Assembly: GCA_038209365.1 (NCBI GenBank)
Contig: JBBQXS010000009.1
Location: 1 to 64,000 of the forward strand
Direction: 5' to 3'
Source of the DNA: DASQHW01 sp038209365
GTDB taxonomy: Bacteria; Actinomycetota; Acidimicrobiia; IMCC26256; PALSA-610
DNA length: 64,000 nt
Shown piece by piece: positions 7,276 to 15,422 of this stretch. Made by a program: the position numbers and the translations under genes. The notes under the pieces are model-generated. The model ran no database searches. It saw only the letters and a program-made list of their open reading frames with translations, and was not told the origin of the DNA. Each line of letters begins with the position of its first letter. Position 1 is the stretch's first letter.

Positions 7276-8580
7276 TCACGATGCTCCGAGCACGTCGAGC
7301 ACGCGTGCGGCGATGTCTCGGTGCCCACGCGGGGACGCGTGGTACTGATCGACCATCAGGCCCATCGCCGTCGCGGCTTCCCAGCCGTGCGCGCCCAAGT
7401 CGCTCCAAGCGTCGTAGAGATCGAGGTGCGCGCATCCGACTGACTCGGCGACCCGCCGCGTCAGCAGCCGGAACTTCGCCTGGATCTCGACCTCGCGACC
7501 GCGTCCGATGACGAGCTCTCCCCCGGCACAGGACGCGGTCGCCGGTGCCGAGATCGTGATCGCCCGACTCGATTGGACCGACGTGATCGACGTCGAAGGA
7601 TCATTGGGGATGTTGGTGCCGGCAGCGACGCACGACACGTCGCTCGGCACGAATCTCGCCGCGTCGGACTCGACGACTCGCGACCCGACGCGTGTCGTCG
7701 CGTCCCGGACGCGACGAGGCGGACGCTGCTCGTAGGGGCTGATCAGGAACAAGTCGGCGAAGGGCGCAACACGCGCGGCGAGCCGTCGAAGCCCCCTTTC
7801 GAACGTCGCGACGTCGTCGAAGAGCACGTCGTTGGAAAAGGCGGCAATGACGAGGTCGGGTCGTAGCTCGTCGAGCAACGCAAGCGGATCGCCCGCGGAC
7901 CAACGACAGAAGTGCGAGAGGAACTGCATACCAAGGCCGAGATCGTGCACCAGGTCGCCGGACGATGCGCTCCGATCCGCGTACACACAAATTCCCGCAA
8001 CCGCAGCGATGCACGGTGCCGTACCGTCGAAGCCTCTGACTTGCACGCGCGACTGGACCGGTTCCCGGATTGCCAAGCGCCGCAGCCGTGTCTCGTGTAT
8101 CGGTTCGAAGGGTCCGGCATTTCGCCACGGCCCCTCGTCGACCCTGAACTGCCAATTCCCGAGGCCCGGAACATCGAAGCAATACACGTCGAACGCCGCG
8201 ACGATCGAGTCCTTGCGCTTCGTCCAAGTCAGTTCGTCACACTCGCCTGCCGAGTTGTACGCGCCCCATCCGAAGGGCGCGACGTCGAAGCGGTCCCTCC
8301 ACGCTGGCTCCTTCCAGTCGCCGCGGCGTGTCCACTCATCGAGCCACAGCCCGCGGAATCCGTCGCCCGGGCCCTGCGCAGACCCCGCGCCCAGCGCCGT
8401 CGTGACGAGATCCATCCAGCTGCGCGCCGAGACCACATTCGATTTGTCGTCGAACGCGCGCATCATCGAATCGCCGACGCACAGCACCTGGCGGCAACGA
8501 TCTCGTGCGGCATGCCAACGCGGCAATCGGACGGTGGAGCCGGGCGCGCCGGTCGACGCACTGGGCTCGAGGTCTCCCAC
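7276..8580 (-). CDS. SGNH/GDSL-type hydrolase
   Basis: A 434-residue protein with the GDSL-type nucleophile block at residues 36-39 (CVGDSM, Ser38). The C-terminal catalytic pair is DQYHASPRGH, with Asp and His about 23 residues from the end. Block III is likely SNDVLF. The long insert between blocks I and III has beta-sandwich character. Enzymes of this layout act as esterases or deacetylases, often on acylated surface polysaccharides. The start is GTG at 8580 and no secretion signal is evident. The neighbouring remnant of a deacetylase on the opposite side suggests a former carbohydrate-modification locus. Confidence 0.82.
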   Translation of the reverse strand: MGDLEPSASTGAPGSTVRLPRWHAARDRCRQVLCVGDSMMRAFDDKSNVVSARSWMDLVTTALGAGSAQGPGDGFRGLWLDEWTRRGDWKEPAWRDRFDVAPFGWGAYNSAGECDELTWTKRKDSIVAAFDVYCFDVPGLGNWQFRVDEGPWRNAGPFEPIHETRLRRLAIREPVQSRVQVRGFDGTAPCIAAVAGICVYADRSASSGDLVHDLGLGMQFLSHFCRWSAGDPLALLDELRPDLVIAAFSNDVLFDDVATFERGLRRLAARVAPFADLFLISPYEQRPPRRVRDATTRVGSRVVESDAARFVPSDVSCVAAGTNIPNDPSTSITSVQSSRAITISAPATASCAGGELVIGRGREVEIQAKFRLLTRRVAESVGCAHLDLYDAWSDLGAHGWEAATAMGLMVDQYHASPRGHRDIAARVLDVLGAS

Positions 8581-8647
8581 GCGTCACTCTTACCACGAAG
8601 GCGTAGCATCCGCCGTCGAGCGCGGAGGCAGTGGGGTGGGTGCGTTG

Positions 8648-8818
8648 ATGAAGAACTCCATCCCGGTGGTCGTCTGCATCGACGTCGAGCCCGACACGCG
8701 CCACGTCGCACGGCATGGACGACCGGCATGGCGCGGCTACGCGGCCATGGTCGAGCTTCTCGACGAGTGGCGCTCACTCCTCAACGCTGCGACCGGGCGG
8801 CTCTTGCGGGCTGCCTGA
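8648..8818 (+). pseudogene. Truncated polysaccharide-deacetylase-like gene (N-terminal 56 aa only)
   Basis: Translation from the ATG at 8648 gives MKNSIPVVVCIDVEPDTR and then RGYAAMVELLDEWRSLLNAATGR. This resembles the N-terminal strand and first helix of polysaccharide-deacetylase-like proteins, in which the IDVEPD stretch carries metal ligands. The reading stops at 8818, about where the family continues with its second strand, so at least 200 residues are missing. None of the frames between 8819 and 8951 restores the fold convincingly. The break lies 133 bases from the 3' end of tRNA-Lys, a common site of integration or excision. Confidence 0.55.
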
Positions 8819-8951
8819 CCTCGGGCGGGTTGTTTGCGGCTGTCCTTGGGTCGAGCAGCACACCGATCGGCTACGAGAACGACTGGCTCGTAGCGGGACC
8901 AATGCTCTGGAGCAGCTACGACCTCAACCTCACCCTTGACATCGTGCGCGG

Positions 8952-9024
8952 TGGGCCGCCCGGGACTCGAACCCGGAACCTGCGGATTAAAAGTCCGTCG
9001 CGCTGCCTGTTGCGCCAGCGGCCC
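8952..9024 (-). tRNA. tRNA-Lys (UUU)
   Basis: A 73-nt cloverleaf with acceptor stem GGGCCGC/GCGGCCC and discriminator A at 8952. The anticodon loop CUUUUAA gives anticodon UUU, and the T arm contains GGTTCGAGTCC. The 3' CCA is not encoded in full. The region from its 3' end to the truncated deacetylase (8819-8951) holds no recognisable gene. Confidence 0.95.
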
Positions 9025-9091
9025 GTGAACGTCAGATCGTATTGCGTCGCGGTGTCGTGGGCGGTCGGCGGACCAACCGAATGCGCGCGCA

Positions 9092-10261
9092 TCAGACGAC
9101 GGGTTCGCTCGGGACGTCGAAGAACTCCTGGTAGCGACGCAGCCGTTCGCGCAGAGCACCCTCGTCCAGGCCGGTGTCCCCGAACGTGTAGCGGTGGCCG
9201 CCGTACTTGTCCTGCGGGTTGGCTGCAAGGAACGCACGCATACGCCGCTCCGCGACGTCATCGAGCTCGAGACCGAGGCGGGCGTACACCTCGCGGATCG
9301 TCGTGAAGGGGTCGGCCATGAACGCGGCGAACTGCACGTCGACCACGCGATCGGCATCCACCGTCCCGTCTTCTCGCGCTGTCACCGATCGGTCGAGGCC
9401 CTCGACGACGTAGTCGGCGAACTCGGACGCTGCAGACGGGATCGACGTCTCGTCGCTCGACAACTGCCGCAGCCTGGCGATCAAAGAACCGAGTGACGCG
9501 ACGATGCGCAGCGGGTCTCGATGTGTCTGCACGAGCAGGGCGTCGGGATATTCGGCGAGCAACGCGTCGAGACACCAGATGTGCCCCGGCGACTTCAGCA
9601 CCCACCGCTGTCCGCGATGACTCGACTGCAGGTGCTGCAGGAACACGCGGTGCCACCGGTACGCGGGCCGCATGTCGGCCTCGTAGAGCAGCCATCGCGC
9701 GTACGACGGCACCCGGTACTGGGTCGGGAAGATCATGCTTCGGAAATCGCCCGCAGTGATCCGCACACACTCCTGCGCCAGGCGCGCGCCCATTGGATGC
9801 ATCGCGCGGAAACCGGGCAACACGAGATCGATGCCGTCGAGGGTCGCGTCGACCTCTGCGATGCGGGGATCTGTGTCGTACGTTGCCGTCTCGGGTGGCG
9901 GACACGGCCGATCGACCTCCCACGTGCGCGGGACACGGGTCGCGGGATCCTGCGCGAGCAGGTCGTACAGGATCGTCGTGCCGGTGCGACCCTGGCCGAC
10001 GATCACGATGGGCGGCACGACGTCGGCATCCGCGCGCTCGGGGTGCGCGCGCCGATCGGCGACGATCCGCAGACGGTCACCGAGATAGCTGCTGAGCTCA
10101 CCCTCGACCACCGCGGCACCGAGCTCGTTGAGCCGGGCATCTCGAAGGAGCGAGTCGACCAAACGCTCCAGGCCTTCCGTCCAGGTGTCCTCGCCGAAGT
10201 CGGAGAGGCCGGTCTGTGCACACACCTGGTCCGCTAGCCGCCTCGCGTCGAGCTCGCTCAT
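9092..10261 (-). CDS. Sulfotransferase family protein
   Basis: A 389-residue soluble protein with the PAPS-binding signatures of the sulfotransferase_3-type families: the 5'-phosphosulfate loop GQGRTGTT at residues 89-96 and the 3'-phosphate-binding segment HRDPLRIVASLGSL at about 247-260. Family members transfer sulfate from PAPS to lipids, glycans or small molecules; the acceptor is not predictable. A cysC homologue at 14829 in the same window could supply PAPS. The start is ATG at 10261. Its promoter must lie near the strong hairpin at 10351-10379. Confidence 0.9.
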   Translation of the reverse strand: MSELDARRLADQVCAQTGLSDFGEDTWTEGLERLVDSLLRDARLNELGAAVVEGELSSYLGDRLRIVADRRAHPERADADVVPPIVIVGQGRTGTTILYDLLAQDPATRVPRTWEVDRPCPPPETATYDTDPRIAEVDATLDGIDLVLPGFRAMHPMGARLAQECVRITAGDFRSMIFPTQYRVPSYARWLLYEADMRPAYRWHRVFLQHLQSSHRGQRWVLKSPGHIWCLDALLAEYPDALLVQTHRDPLRIVASLGSLIARLRQLSSDETSIPSAASEFADYVVEGLDRSVTAREDGTVDADRVVDVQFAAFMADPFTTIREVYARLGLELDDVAERRMRAFLAANPQDKYGGHRYTFGDTGLDEGALRERLRRYQEFFDVPSEPVV

Positions 10262-10350
10262 CGGGGCAGGCCGACGTCACGCTCCGCTTCCGTACGGTCG
10301 CTTCGCGGCCGTCTCATCCGACCCCTCTCGGCCGACCCCTCTCGCGAACG

Positions 10351-10379
10351 GGCCGCCGGCACGAATCGCGCCGGCGGCC
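10351..10379. terminator. Strong GC hairpin downstream of the cold-shock gene
   Basis: A perfect 10-bp stem GGCCGCCGGC/GCCGGCGGCC with loop ACGAATCGC. It lies 21 bases past the cold-shock gene stop. No T-run follows, as is usual for high-GC actinobacterial terminators. Confidence 0.7.
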
Positions 10380-10399
10380 TGAACAGGGTACGCGTGTCG

Positions 10400-10612
10400 T
10401 CAGACCACGCGGACGTTCTGCGCTTCTTCGCCTTTACGGCCTTGCGCCGTGTCGAACTCGACACGCTGACCTTCCTGAAGGGTTTTGTACCCCTCACCTT
10501 GGATGGCCGAGAAGTGAACGAAGACGTCGTCACCTTGCTCGCGCGAGATGAAGCCGTAACCCTTTTCGGCGTTGAAGAATTTCACAGTGCCTTGTGCCAC
10601 GAAACAACTCAT
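10400..10612 (-). CDS. Cold-shock domain protein (CspA family)
   Basis: A 66-70-residue single cold-shock domain. RNP1-like KGYGFISRE and RNP2-like VFVHFSAI are both present, preceded by GTVKFFNAE. Such proteins bind single-stranded RNA/DNA and melt RNA secondary structure. Two starts are possible: the ATG at 10612 (adds MSCF) or the GTG at 10600, which would give the family-typical MAQGTVKFF start. Neither has a strong ribosome site. A CCAATTGG palindrome lies at about 10623-10630 in the leader. A strong hairpin at 10351-10379 follows the gene. Confidence 0.95.
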   Translation of the reverse strand: MSCFVAQGTVKFFNAEKGYGFISREQGDDVFVHFSAIQGEGYKTLQEGQRVEFDTAQGRKGEEAQNVRVV

Positions 10613-10769
10613 TTCTCATTTGCCAATTGGTTCAAGGCATCGTAGTACGTCCGCGGATGGTGGCGCGAGTGCAGGGTGCGAGAGGCCCACGGGCCGCACC
10701 ACCACGTGCTTTTGCCACCCGCCGCACCCATCGGGCGCTCCGTACGCGTCCGGCACCGTGCGCTGACGC

Positions 10770-11216
10770 TCACGATCCGAGAGTCGTCGTCGGCGCGACC
10801 GTGTTCGAGCCGATGCTCGCGCCGGCGTTCACGCCGGGAACCGTGCTCCCGCACGCGCCGGCCGCGAACGCGTCGAGTGACGCGCGTGCGCTCGCCGCGT
10901 CTTCGAAGCGGTACTGGTGCACGGCAGCCTCCATGCGGTCGAGGTCCGCCCTGAGGTCGCCGGGCGTCACGCGCTTCAGTGCGCGCACCGTCGCGACATA
11001 CCGATCGACCGCAGCGGCGAGCGTCTGCTTGAACGCGCCCGGATCGGAAACGTCGGCGCGCGCGACCGTTGCGGCGGTCGCATCGAGCCGCGCGACGAGC
11101 GGGCACGGCGACTCCCTGGGCGCGGTCTTCTGGCCGTCACCCGAACTGCCGGCGCTGCACCCGCCGAGGCACGCGACCACGCACATCGAAACGCAACACG
11201 CGAGCCCTTTGCGCAC
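10770..11216 (-). CDS. Putative lipoprotein, function unknown
   Basis: From the GTG at 11216 the product is 148 residues: a short basic N-terminus, a hydrophobic segment and a lipobox (ACLGGC), then a Ser/Gly/Asp linker. Lipid anchoring at the cysteine is therefore likely. The mature part is helical and alanine-rich (DRYVATVRALKRVTPGDLRADLDRME resembles a four-helix scaffold) and carries two cysteines (one in SPCPL, one in GACGS). An alternative start at 11276 would add 20 basic residues before the signal peptide and is less likely. No family is recognised. The 157 bases between its stop and the cold-shock gene hold no gene and probably carry that gene's promoter and leader. Confidence 0.7.
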   Translation of the reverse strand: MRKGLACCVSMCVVACLGGCSAGSSGDGQKTAPRESPCPLVARLDATAATVARADVSDPGAFKQTLAAAVDRYVATVRALKRVTPGDLRADLDRMEAAVHQYRFEDAASARASLDAFAAGACGSTVPGVNAGASIGSNTVAPTTTLGS

Positions 11217-11311
11217 GGTGTCACCGTAGCGACGAACGGGCGCGCAAGCCGTGGTCACCCGGTATGAAATGGGCATCCGGCTGCTACGATGCTCCCCTCC
11301 AGTGGAGACGA

Positions 11312-11384
11312 GCCCCCATCGTCTAGTGGCCTAGGACGCCGCCCTTTCAAGGCGGTAACGGGGATTCGAACTCCCCTGGGGGCA
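11312..11384 (+). tRNA. tRNA-Glu (UUC)
   Basis: A 73-nt cloverleaf with acceptor GCCCCCA/TGGGGGC and anticodon loop CUUUCAA (anticodon UUC) in a CCGCC/GGCGG stem. It is first in a three-tRNA array. A TACGAT box at 11285-11290 is a plausible -10 element for the array. Confidence 0.97.
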
Positions 11385-11387
11385 CGA

Positions 11388-11462
11388 GGTCCTGTGGTGC
11401 AGTTTGGAGTGCACGCCGCCCTGTCAAGGCGGAGGCCGCGGGTTCAAATCCCGTCAGGACCG
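11388..11462 (+). tRNA. tRNA-Asp (GUC)
   Basis: A 75-nt cloverleaf with acceptor GGTCCTG/CAGGACC and discriminator G. The anticodon loop CUGUCAA gives GUC. It lies three bases after tRNA-Glu, so the two are processed from one transcript. Confidence 0.97.
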
Positions 11463-11497
11463 CTCTGCAGGGGAGGCCCAAGTCGACCCGAGAACAC

Positions 11498-11570
11498 GGC
11501 CGGGTAGCTCAGTTGGCAGAGCGCGCGCCTGAAAAGCGCGAGGTCACCGGATCGACGCCGGTCCCGGCCA
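11498..11570 (+). tRNA. tRNA-Phe (GAA)
   Basis: A 73-nt cloverleaf with acceptor GGCCGGG/CCCGGCC and discriminator A. The anticodon loop CUGAAAA gives GAA. It is the last member of the array and is followed by a strong terminator hairpin. Confidence 0.97.
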
Positions 11571-11587
11571 CCGTCGTGCACACGCGA

Positions 11588-11619
11588 AACGCGGCGCCCG
11601 GAGCATCGGGCGCCGCGTT
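11588..11619 (+). terminator. Terminator of the tRNA array
   Basis: A perfect 13-bp stem (AACGCGGCGCCCG/CGGGCGCCGCGTT) with a 6-base loop GAGCAT, 17 bases past tRNA-Phe and followed by CGTGTGT. Confidence 0.85.
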
Positions 11620-11674
11620 CGTGTGTCGAGAACGTGGTTGTGTCGAGGACGACTGAGTGACGCCGGGGCGGGCG

Positions 11675-11872
11675 TCAGATCCGATCGCTCTCCTCGACCT
11701 GTTCGAGGAAGGTACGAATCTCGCTCGCACGGAATCGGCGGTGGCCGCCGAGCGTGCGAATTGCAGAGATCTTGCCCGCACGCGCCCAGCGCGTGACGGT
11801 CTTCGGGTTCACGCGAAACATCGCCGCAACTTCCGATGGGGTGAGGAGGGCGTCGTCGTCGTGGGGTTCCAT
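11675..11872 (-). CDS. bldC: BldC-family MerR-like DNA-binding regulator
   Basis: A 65-residue protein made of one winged-helix domain: LLTPSEVAAMFRVNPKTVTRWARAG is recognition-helix-like, and the wing GKISAIRTLGGHRRF matches the streptomycete BldC signature. In streptomycetes BldC is a small MerR-type regulator of development that oligomerises on direct repeats. Its role here, in an organism of unknown morphology, is not predictable. The ATG at 11872 has GGTGGAG a few bases upstream. It converges on the tRNA array and sits downstream of purM on the same strand, with a 357-base gap. Confidence 0.92.
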   Translation of the reverse strand: MEPHDDDALLTPSEVAAMFRVNPKTVTRWARAGKISAIRTLGGHRRFRASEIRTFLEQVEESDRI

Positions 11873-12229
11873 GGCTCCACCTTGATGTCAGGGTCGATTC
11901 GCTTGCACATCATCCACGGAACGTGCGAGGGAATTCCTCTTCGTACCCCACGTCCGGGCGGTATCCGACGTCCATGTCACCCGCGTCCGACTCGAGGGGC
12001 ACGAAGGCAGACACTGCAACACGTGCGGCGCATCCTCCACCCGAGCTCGTCACGGCTTCCCACTTCCCGTGCCGTCAGAACACGCTACGTGTGTGTTCTC
12101 TCCCGCATGGGCCTTCAGCACTATTCTAGGACAACCAGGCGGTCCTGTCACAAAGCACTCGAAGGACGCCTTCGTACCCGATCGCTGGCCGCAATACACC
12201 TGGCCTTCCCCATGGAGTTTTACGGGTTT
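11873..12229 (-). promoter_or_regulatory. Gene-free interval: purM 3' region and bldC leader
   Basis: No convincing coding frame. A small hairpin (AGGAC at 12128-12132 pairing with GTCCT at 12142-12146) lies about 85 bases past the purM stop and may end the purF-purM transcript. The bldC-proximal part should hold the bldC promoter; its ribosome site GGTGGAG is clear, but no -10/-35 pair stands out. Confidence 0.45.
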
Positions 12230-13276
12230 TCAACCCAGGTGCACCCGGCGGTGGCCGTCGACCACCTGGCCGACTGCCCAAGCATCATGCCCGGCCGCCC
12301 GGACCGCGTCCAGCGCTCCCAGCTCGGCCTCAGCCGGCACCACGGCGAGCATCCCCAGGCCCAGGTTGCACACCTGCCGCATCTCGGCGTCCGAGACGCC
12401 TCCCGCCTCCTGGATCTCGGTGAAGATGCGCGGCACCGCCCACGCGGCCGGGTCGAGCACCGCGTCGCAACGCTCGGGGAGCACGCGGACGAGATTGTCC
12501 GTGATGCCGCCGCCCGTCACGTGCGCGAACGCGTGCACGGGAACCCTGGTCGCCAGCTCGCGCATCGCGGGCGCGTAGATGACGCTCGGCGTGAGCAGCT
12601 CGTCGGCCAGTGAGTGATGGGCCCCTTCCCACGCCGGCCCGTCGAGATCGCGGTGGGCGCGCCCGAGCAACGCGGCGCGTGCGAGCGAGTAGCCGTTGCA
12701 TCGCAGTCCCGGGCTCGCCAACCCGATGATGCGATCACCCGTGCGCACGTCGCGCGGAAGGGTGGCGTCGCGCTCGACTACACCGACCGCGAAGCCGACG
12801 AGATCGAACTCGCCCGGTTCCATGACGCCGGGGTGTTCCGACATCTCGCCGCCGAGCAGCGCGCAGCGCGCCTGTCGGCAGCCGTCGGCAACGCCAGCAA
12901 CGAGTTCGTCGACTTCTTCGGGCACGAGCTTGCCGAGCGAGATGTAGTCGAGGAAGAACAGCGGCTCGGCACCGAGGGCAGCGATGTCGTCGACGGACAT
13001 CGCCACGCAGTCGATACCGATCGTGTGGCGGCGGTTTGCGAGCTGGGCGATCAACGCCTTGGTACCCACACCGTCGGTCGACGAGACGAGCAGCGGTTCG
13101 CGGTAGCGCTTCCAATCGAGCGCGAAGAGCCCGCCGAAGCCGCCGATGTCGCCGACGACCTCGGGCCGGAACGTTGAGCGCACGTGTTCCTTGATCATCT
13201 CGACGGCCTTCTCGCCGGCCGCGATGTCGACACCCGCCGCGGCGTACGTCAGCTTCTCGTCGTCGCGTTCACTCAC
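12230..13276 (-). CDS. purM: Phosphoribosylformylglycinamidine cyclo-ligase
   Basis: A 348-residue AIR synthetase (step five of de novo purine synthesis: FGAM + ATP to AIR). Visible signatures are YAAAGVDI near the N-terminus, the ATP-binding STDGVGTKA, DCVAMSVDDI, LGGEMSEHPGVM, GLASPGLRCNGYSL and HVTGGGI. The start is GTG at 13276, whose GTGA overlaps the purF stop by four bases, so translation is coupled to purF. Confidence 0.97.
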   Translation of the reverse strand: MSERDDEKLTYAAAGVDIAAGEKAVEMIKEHVRSTFRPEVVGDIGGFGGLFALDWKRYREPLLVSSTDGVGTKALIAQLANRRHTIGIDCVAMSVDDIAALGAEPLFFLDYISLGKLVPEEVDELVAGVADGCRQARCALLGGEMSEHPGVMEPGEFDLVGFAVGVVERDATLPRDVRTGDRIIGLASPGLRCNGYSLARAALLGRAHRDLDGPAWEGAHHSLADELLTPSVIYAPAMRELATRVPVHAFAHVTGGGITDNLVRVLPERCDAVLDPAAWAVPRIFTEIQEAGGVSDAEMRQVCNLGLGMLAVVPAEAELGALDAVRAAGHDAWAVGQVVDGHRRVHLG

Positions 13277-14754
13277 GTGCGTTCGACGGTACCGGGAACG
13301 TGCAGCATCCGCGACTCGACTTCGAGTGCGTGCTTCGTGTCGTGATCCGGCACGGGCACGGGATACTTGCCGGTGAAACACGCACTGCAGAATGCCTCGG
13401 CCGGCGAACCGGTCGCTGCCACCATGCGATCGTGGTCGAGATATGCGAGCGAGTCGACCGCGAGGTAGTCCGCGATCTCGCCCACCGACATATCGGCCGC
13501 GAGCAGCTCGGAACGCTTGCCCGTGTCGAGCCCGTAGAAGCAGGGCCACCGATACGGCGGCGAGCTCACCCGGAAATGCACCTCGGTCGCGCCGGCTTCC
13601 CGCAAGAGCGCGATCGTCTGGCGCGTGGTCGTGCCGCGCACGATCGAGTCATCGACCACGACCAAGCGTTTGTCCCTGATGTTGTCGCGCAGCGGGTTGA
13701 GCTTCAGGCGGACGCCGGTGCCGCGCTCCTTCTGGCTCGGCGAGATGAACGTACGACCGACATATCGGTTCTTCACGAAGCCGTCGCCGTACGGGATACC
13801 GGAGGCGCGTGCGAACCCCTGCGCGGCGGGGACACCTGATTCGGGGACGGGCATCACCATGTCGGCCGCCGCGGGCGCCTGGCGCGCGAGCTCCTCCCCG
13901 AGGCGCTGGCGCACACCGTGCACGCTGTGGCCGTACAGCTGCGTGTCCGGTCGCGCGATGTACACGAACTCGAAGATGCAGAGCTTCGGCTCGGCGTCCG
14001 CGAACCGGATCGAGCGCACGCCGGTCGCGTCGATCGCAACCATCTCCCCCGGCTCCACGTCACGCACGTAGTGGGCCCCGACGATGTCGAGGGCGCACGT
14101 CTCGCTCGCGATCACCCAACCGCCTTCGCCCTTGCCGAGCACGAGCGGCCGGAACCCGTGGCGGTCGCGGACGCCGAACAGGTGCGCCTCATCCATCAGC
14201 ACGAGCGAGAACGCGCCGTCGAGGCGGGGCAACACGCGCTCGAGCGCGTGCTCGAGGTCGCGACCGTCCGAACGCAACTCGTCGGCGTACTCCCGCGCGA
14301 CGAGCTCGCCGATGAGCTCGCTGTCGGAGGTGAGGACGCCGGGCAGCATGCCCAGGTCCTGCGAGAGAGACTCGGTGTTCGTGAGGTTGCCGTTGTGGCC
14401 GAGCGAGAAGCCGGCGTCGGCAACGGAGCGGTACACGGGTTGGGCGTTGCGCCACGTACTGCTGCCGGTGGTCGAGTAGCGGACATGGCCGATCGCCAGG
14501 TGGCCGTCGAGCGGCGCCAGGCGGCGCTCGTCGAACACCTGTGTGACGAGGCCCATGTCCTTGATGACGGTGATCGTCTCGCCGTCGCTGGCCGCGATGC
14601 CCGCCGATTCCTGCCCTCGGTGCTGCAAGGCGTAGAGCCCGAGGTACGACAAATGCGCCACCGGTTGGCCGGGGGCGTACACACCGAAGACGCCGCAGGC
14701 GTCTTTCGGACCGCTATCCGAGGAACCGTTCAGCTCGGCGTCCAAGAGGACCAT
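13273..14754 (-). CDS. purF: Amidophosphoribosyltransferase
   Basis: A 493-residue enzyme for the first committed purine step (PRPP + Gln to phosphoribosylamine). The Ntn glutaminase nucleophile is Cys20 in DACGVFG, which implies removal of a 19-residue propeptide. QHRGQESAG and GHVRYSTTG follow. The C-terminal PRTase domain has VVVDDSIVRGTTT. The cysteines near the C-terminus (FCSACFTGKYP) fit the Fe-S type of PurF. It heads a purF-purM transcript and is divergent from cysC across 74 bases. Confidence 0.97.
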   Translation of the reverse strand: MVLLDAELNGSSDSGPKDACGVFGVYAPGQPVAHLSYLGLYALQHRGQESAGIAASDGETITVIKDMGLVTQVFDERRLAPLDGHLAIGHVRYSTTGSSTWRNAQPVYRSVADAGFSLGHNGNLTNTESLSQDLGMLPGVLTSDSELIGELVAREYADELRSDGRDLEHALERVLPRLDGAFSLVLMDEAHLFGVRDRHGFRPLVLGKGEGGWVIASETCALDIVGAHYVRDVEPGEMVAIDATGVRSIRFADAEPKLCIFEFVYIARPDTQLYGHSVHGVRQRLGEELARQAPAAADMVMPVPESGVPAAQGFARASGIPYGDGFVKNRYVGRTFISPSQKERGTGVRLKLNPLRDNIRDKRLVVVDDSIVRGTTTRQTIALLREAGATEVHFRVSSPPYRWPCFYGLDTGKRSELLAADMSVGEIADYLAVDSLAYLDHDRMVAATGSPAEAFCSACFTGKYPVPVPDHDTKHALEVESRMLHVPGTVERT

Positions 14755-14828
14755 TATCCCATGTCGATCGGGCCGGACTCCGCTCCAACGCCCGGCCCGG
14801 CGCAGAGCTTCCCGTATCCTCCCCGCCC

Positions 14829-15362
<534 letters not shown>

Positions 15363-15422
15363 CGTCCAATCAGATTGGCGCGTCAGCCCGCCTCAGGCGG
15401 GCTGAGCGTCCAATCTGATTGG
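15363..15422. repeat. Composite palindromic repeat, copy B (fills the cysC-purL gap)
   Basis: Three nested symmetries fill the entire convergent intergenic space: CCAATCAGATTGG (15366-15378), a hairpin CAGCCCGCC-TCA-GGCGGGCTG (15384-15404) and CCAATCTGATTGG (15410-15422). The outer pair is itself palindromic, and the two members are reverse complements of each other. A degenerate copy is at 5529-5578. It probably works as a bidirectional terminator, and its dispersed nature suggests a REP-like element. Confidence 0.85.

Noticed and set aside
8819..8951. Continuation of the deacetylase in another frame
   Set aside because: Neither shifted frame gives the expected second strand or metal ligands, so no simple frameshift repair works.
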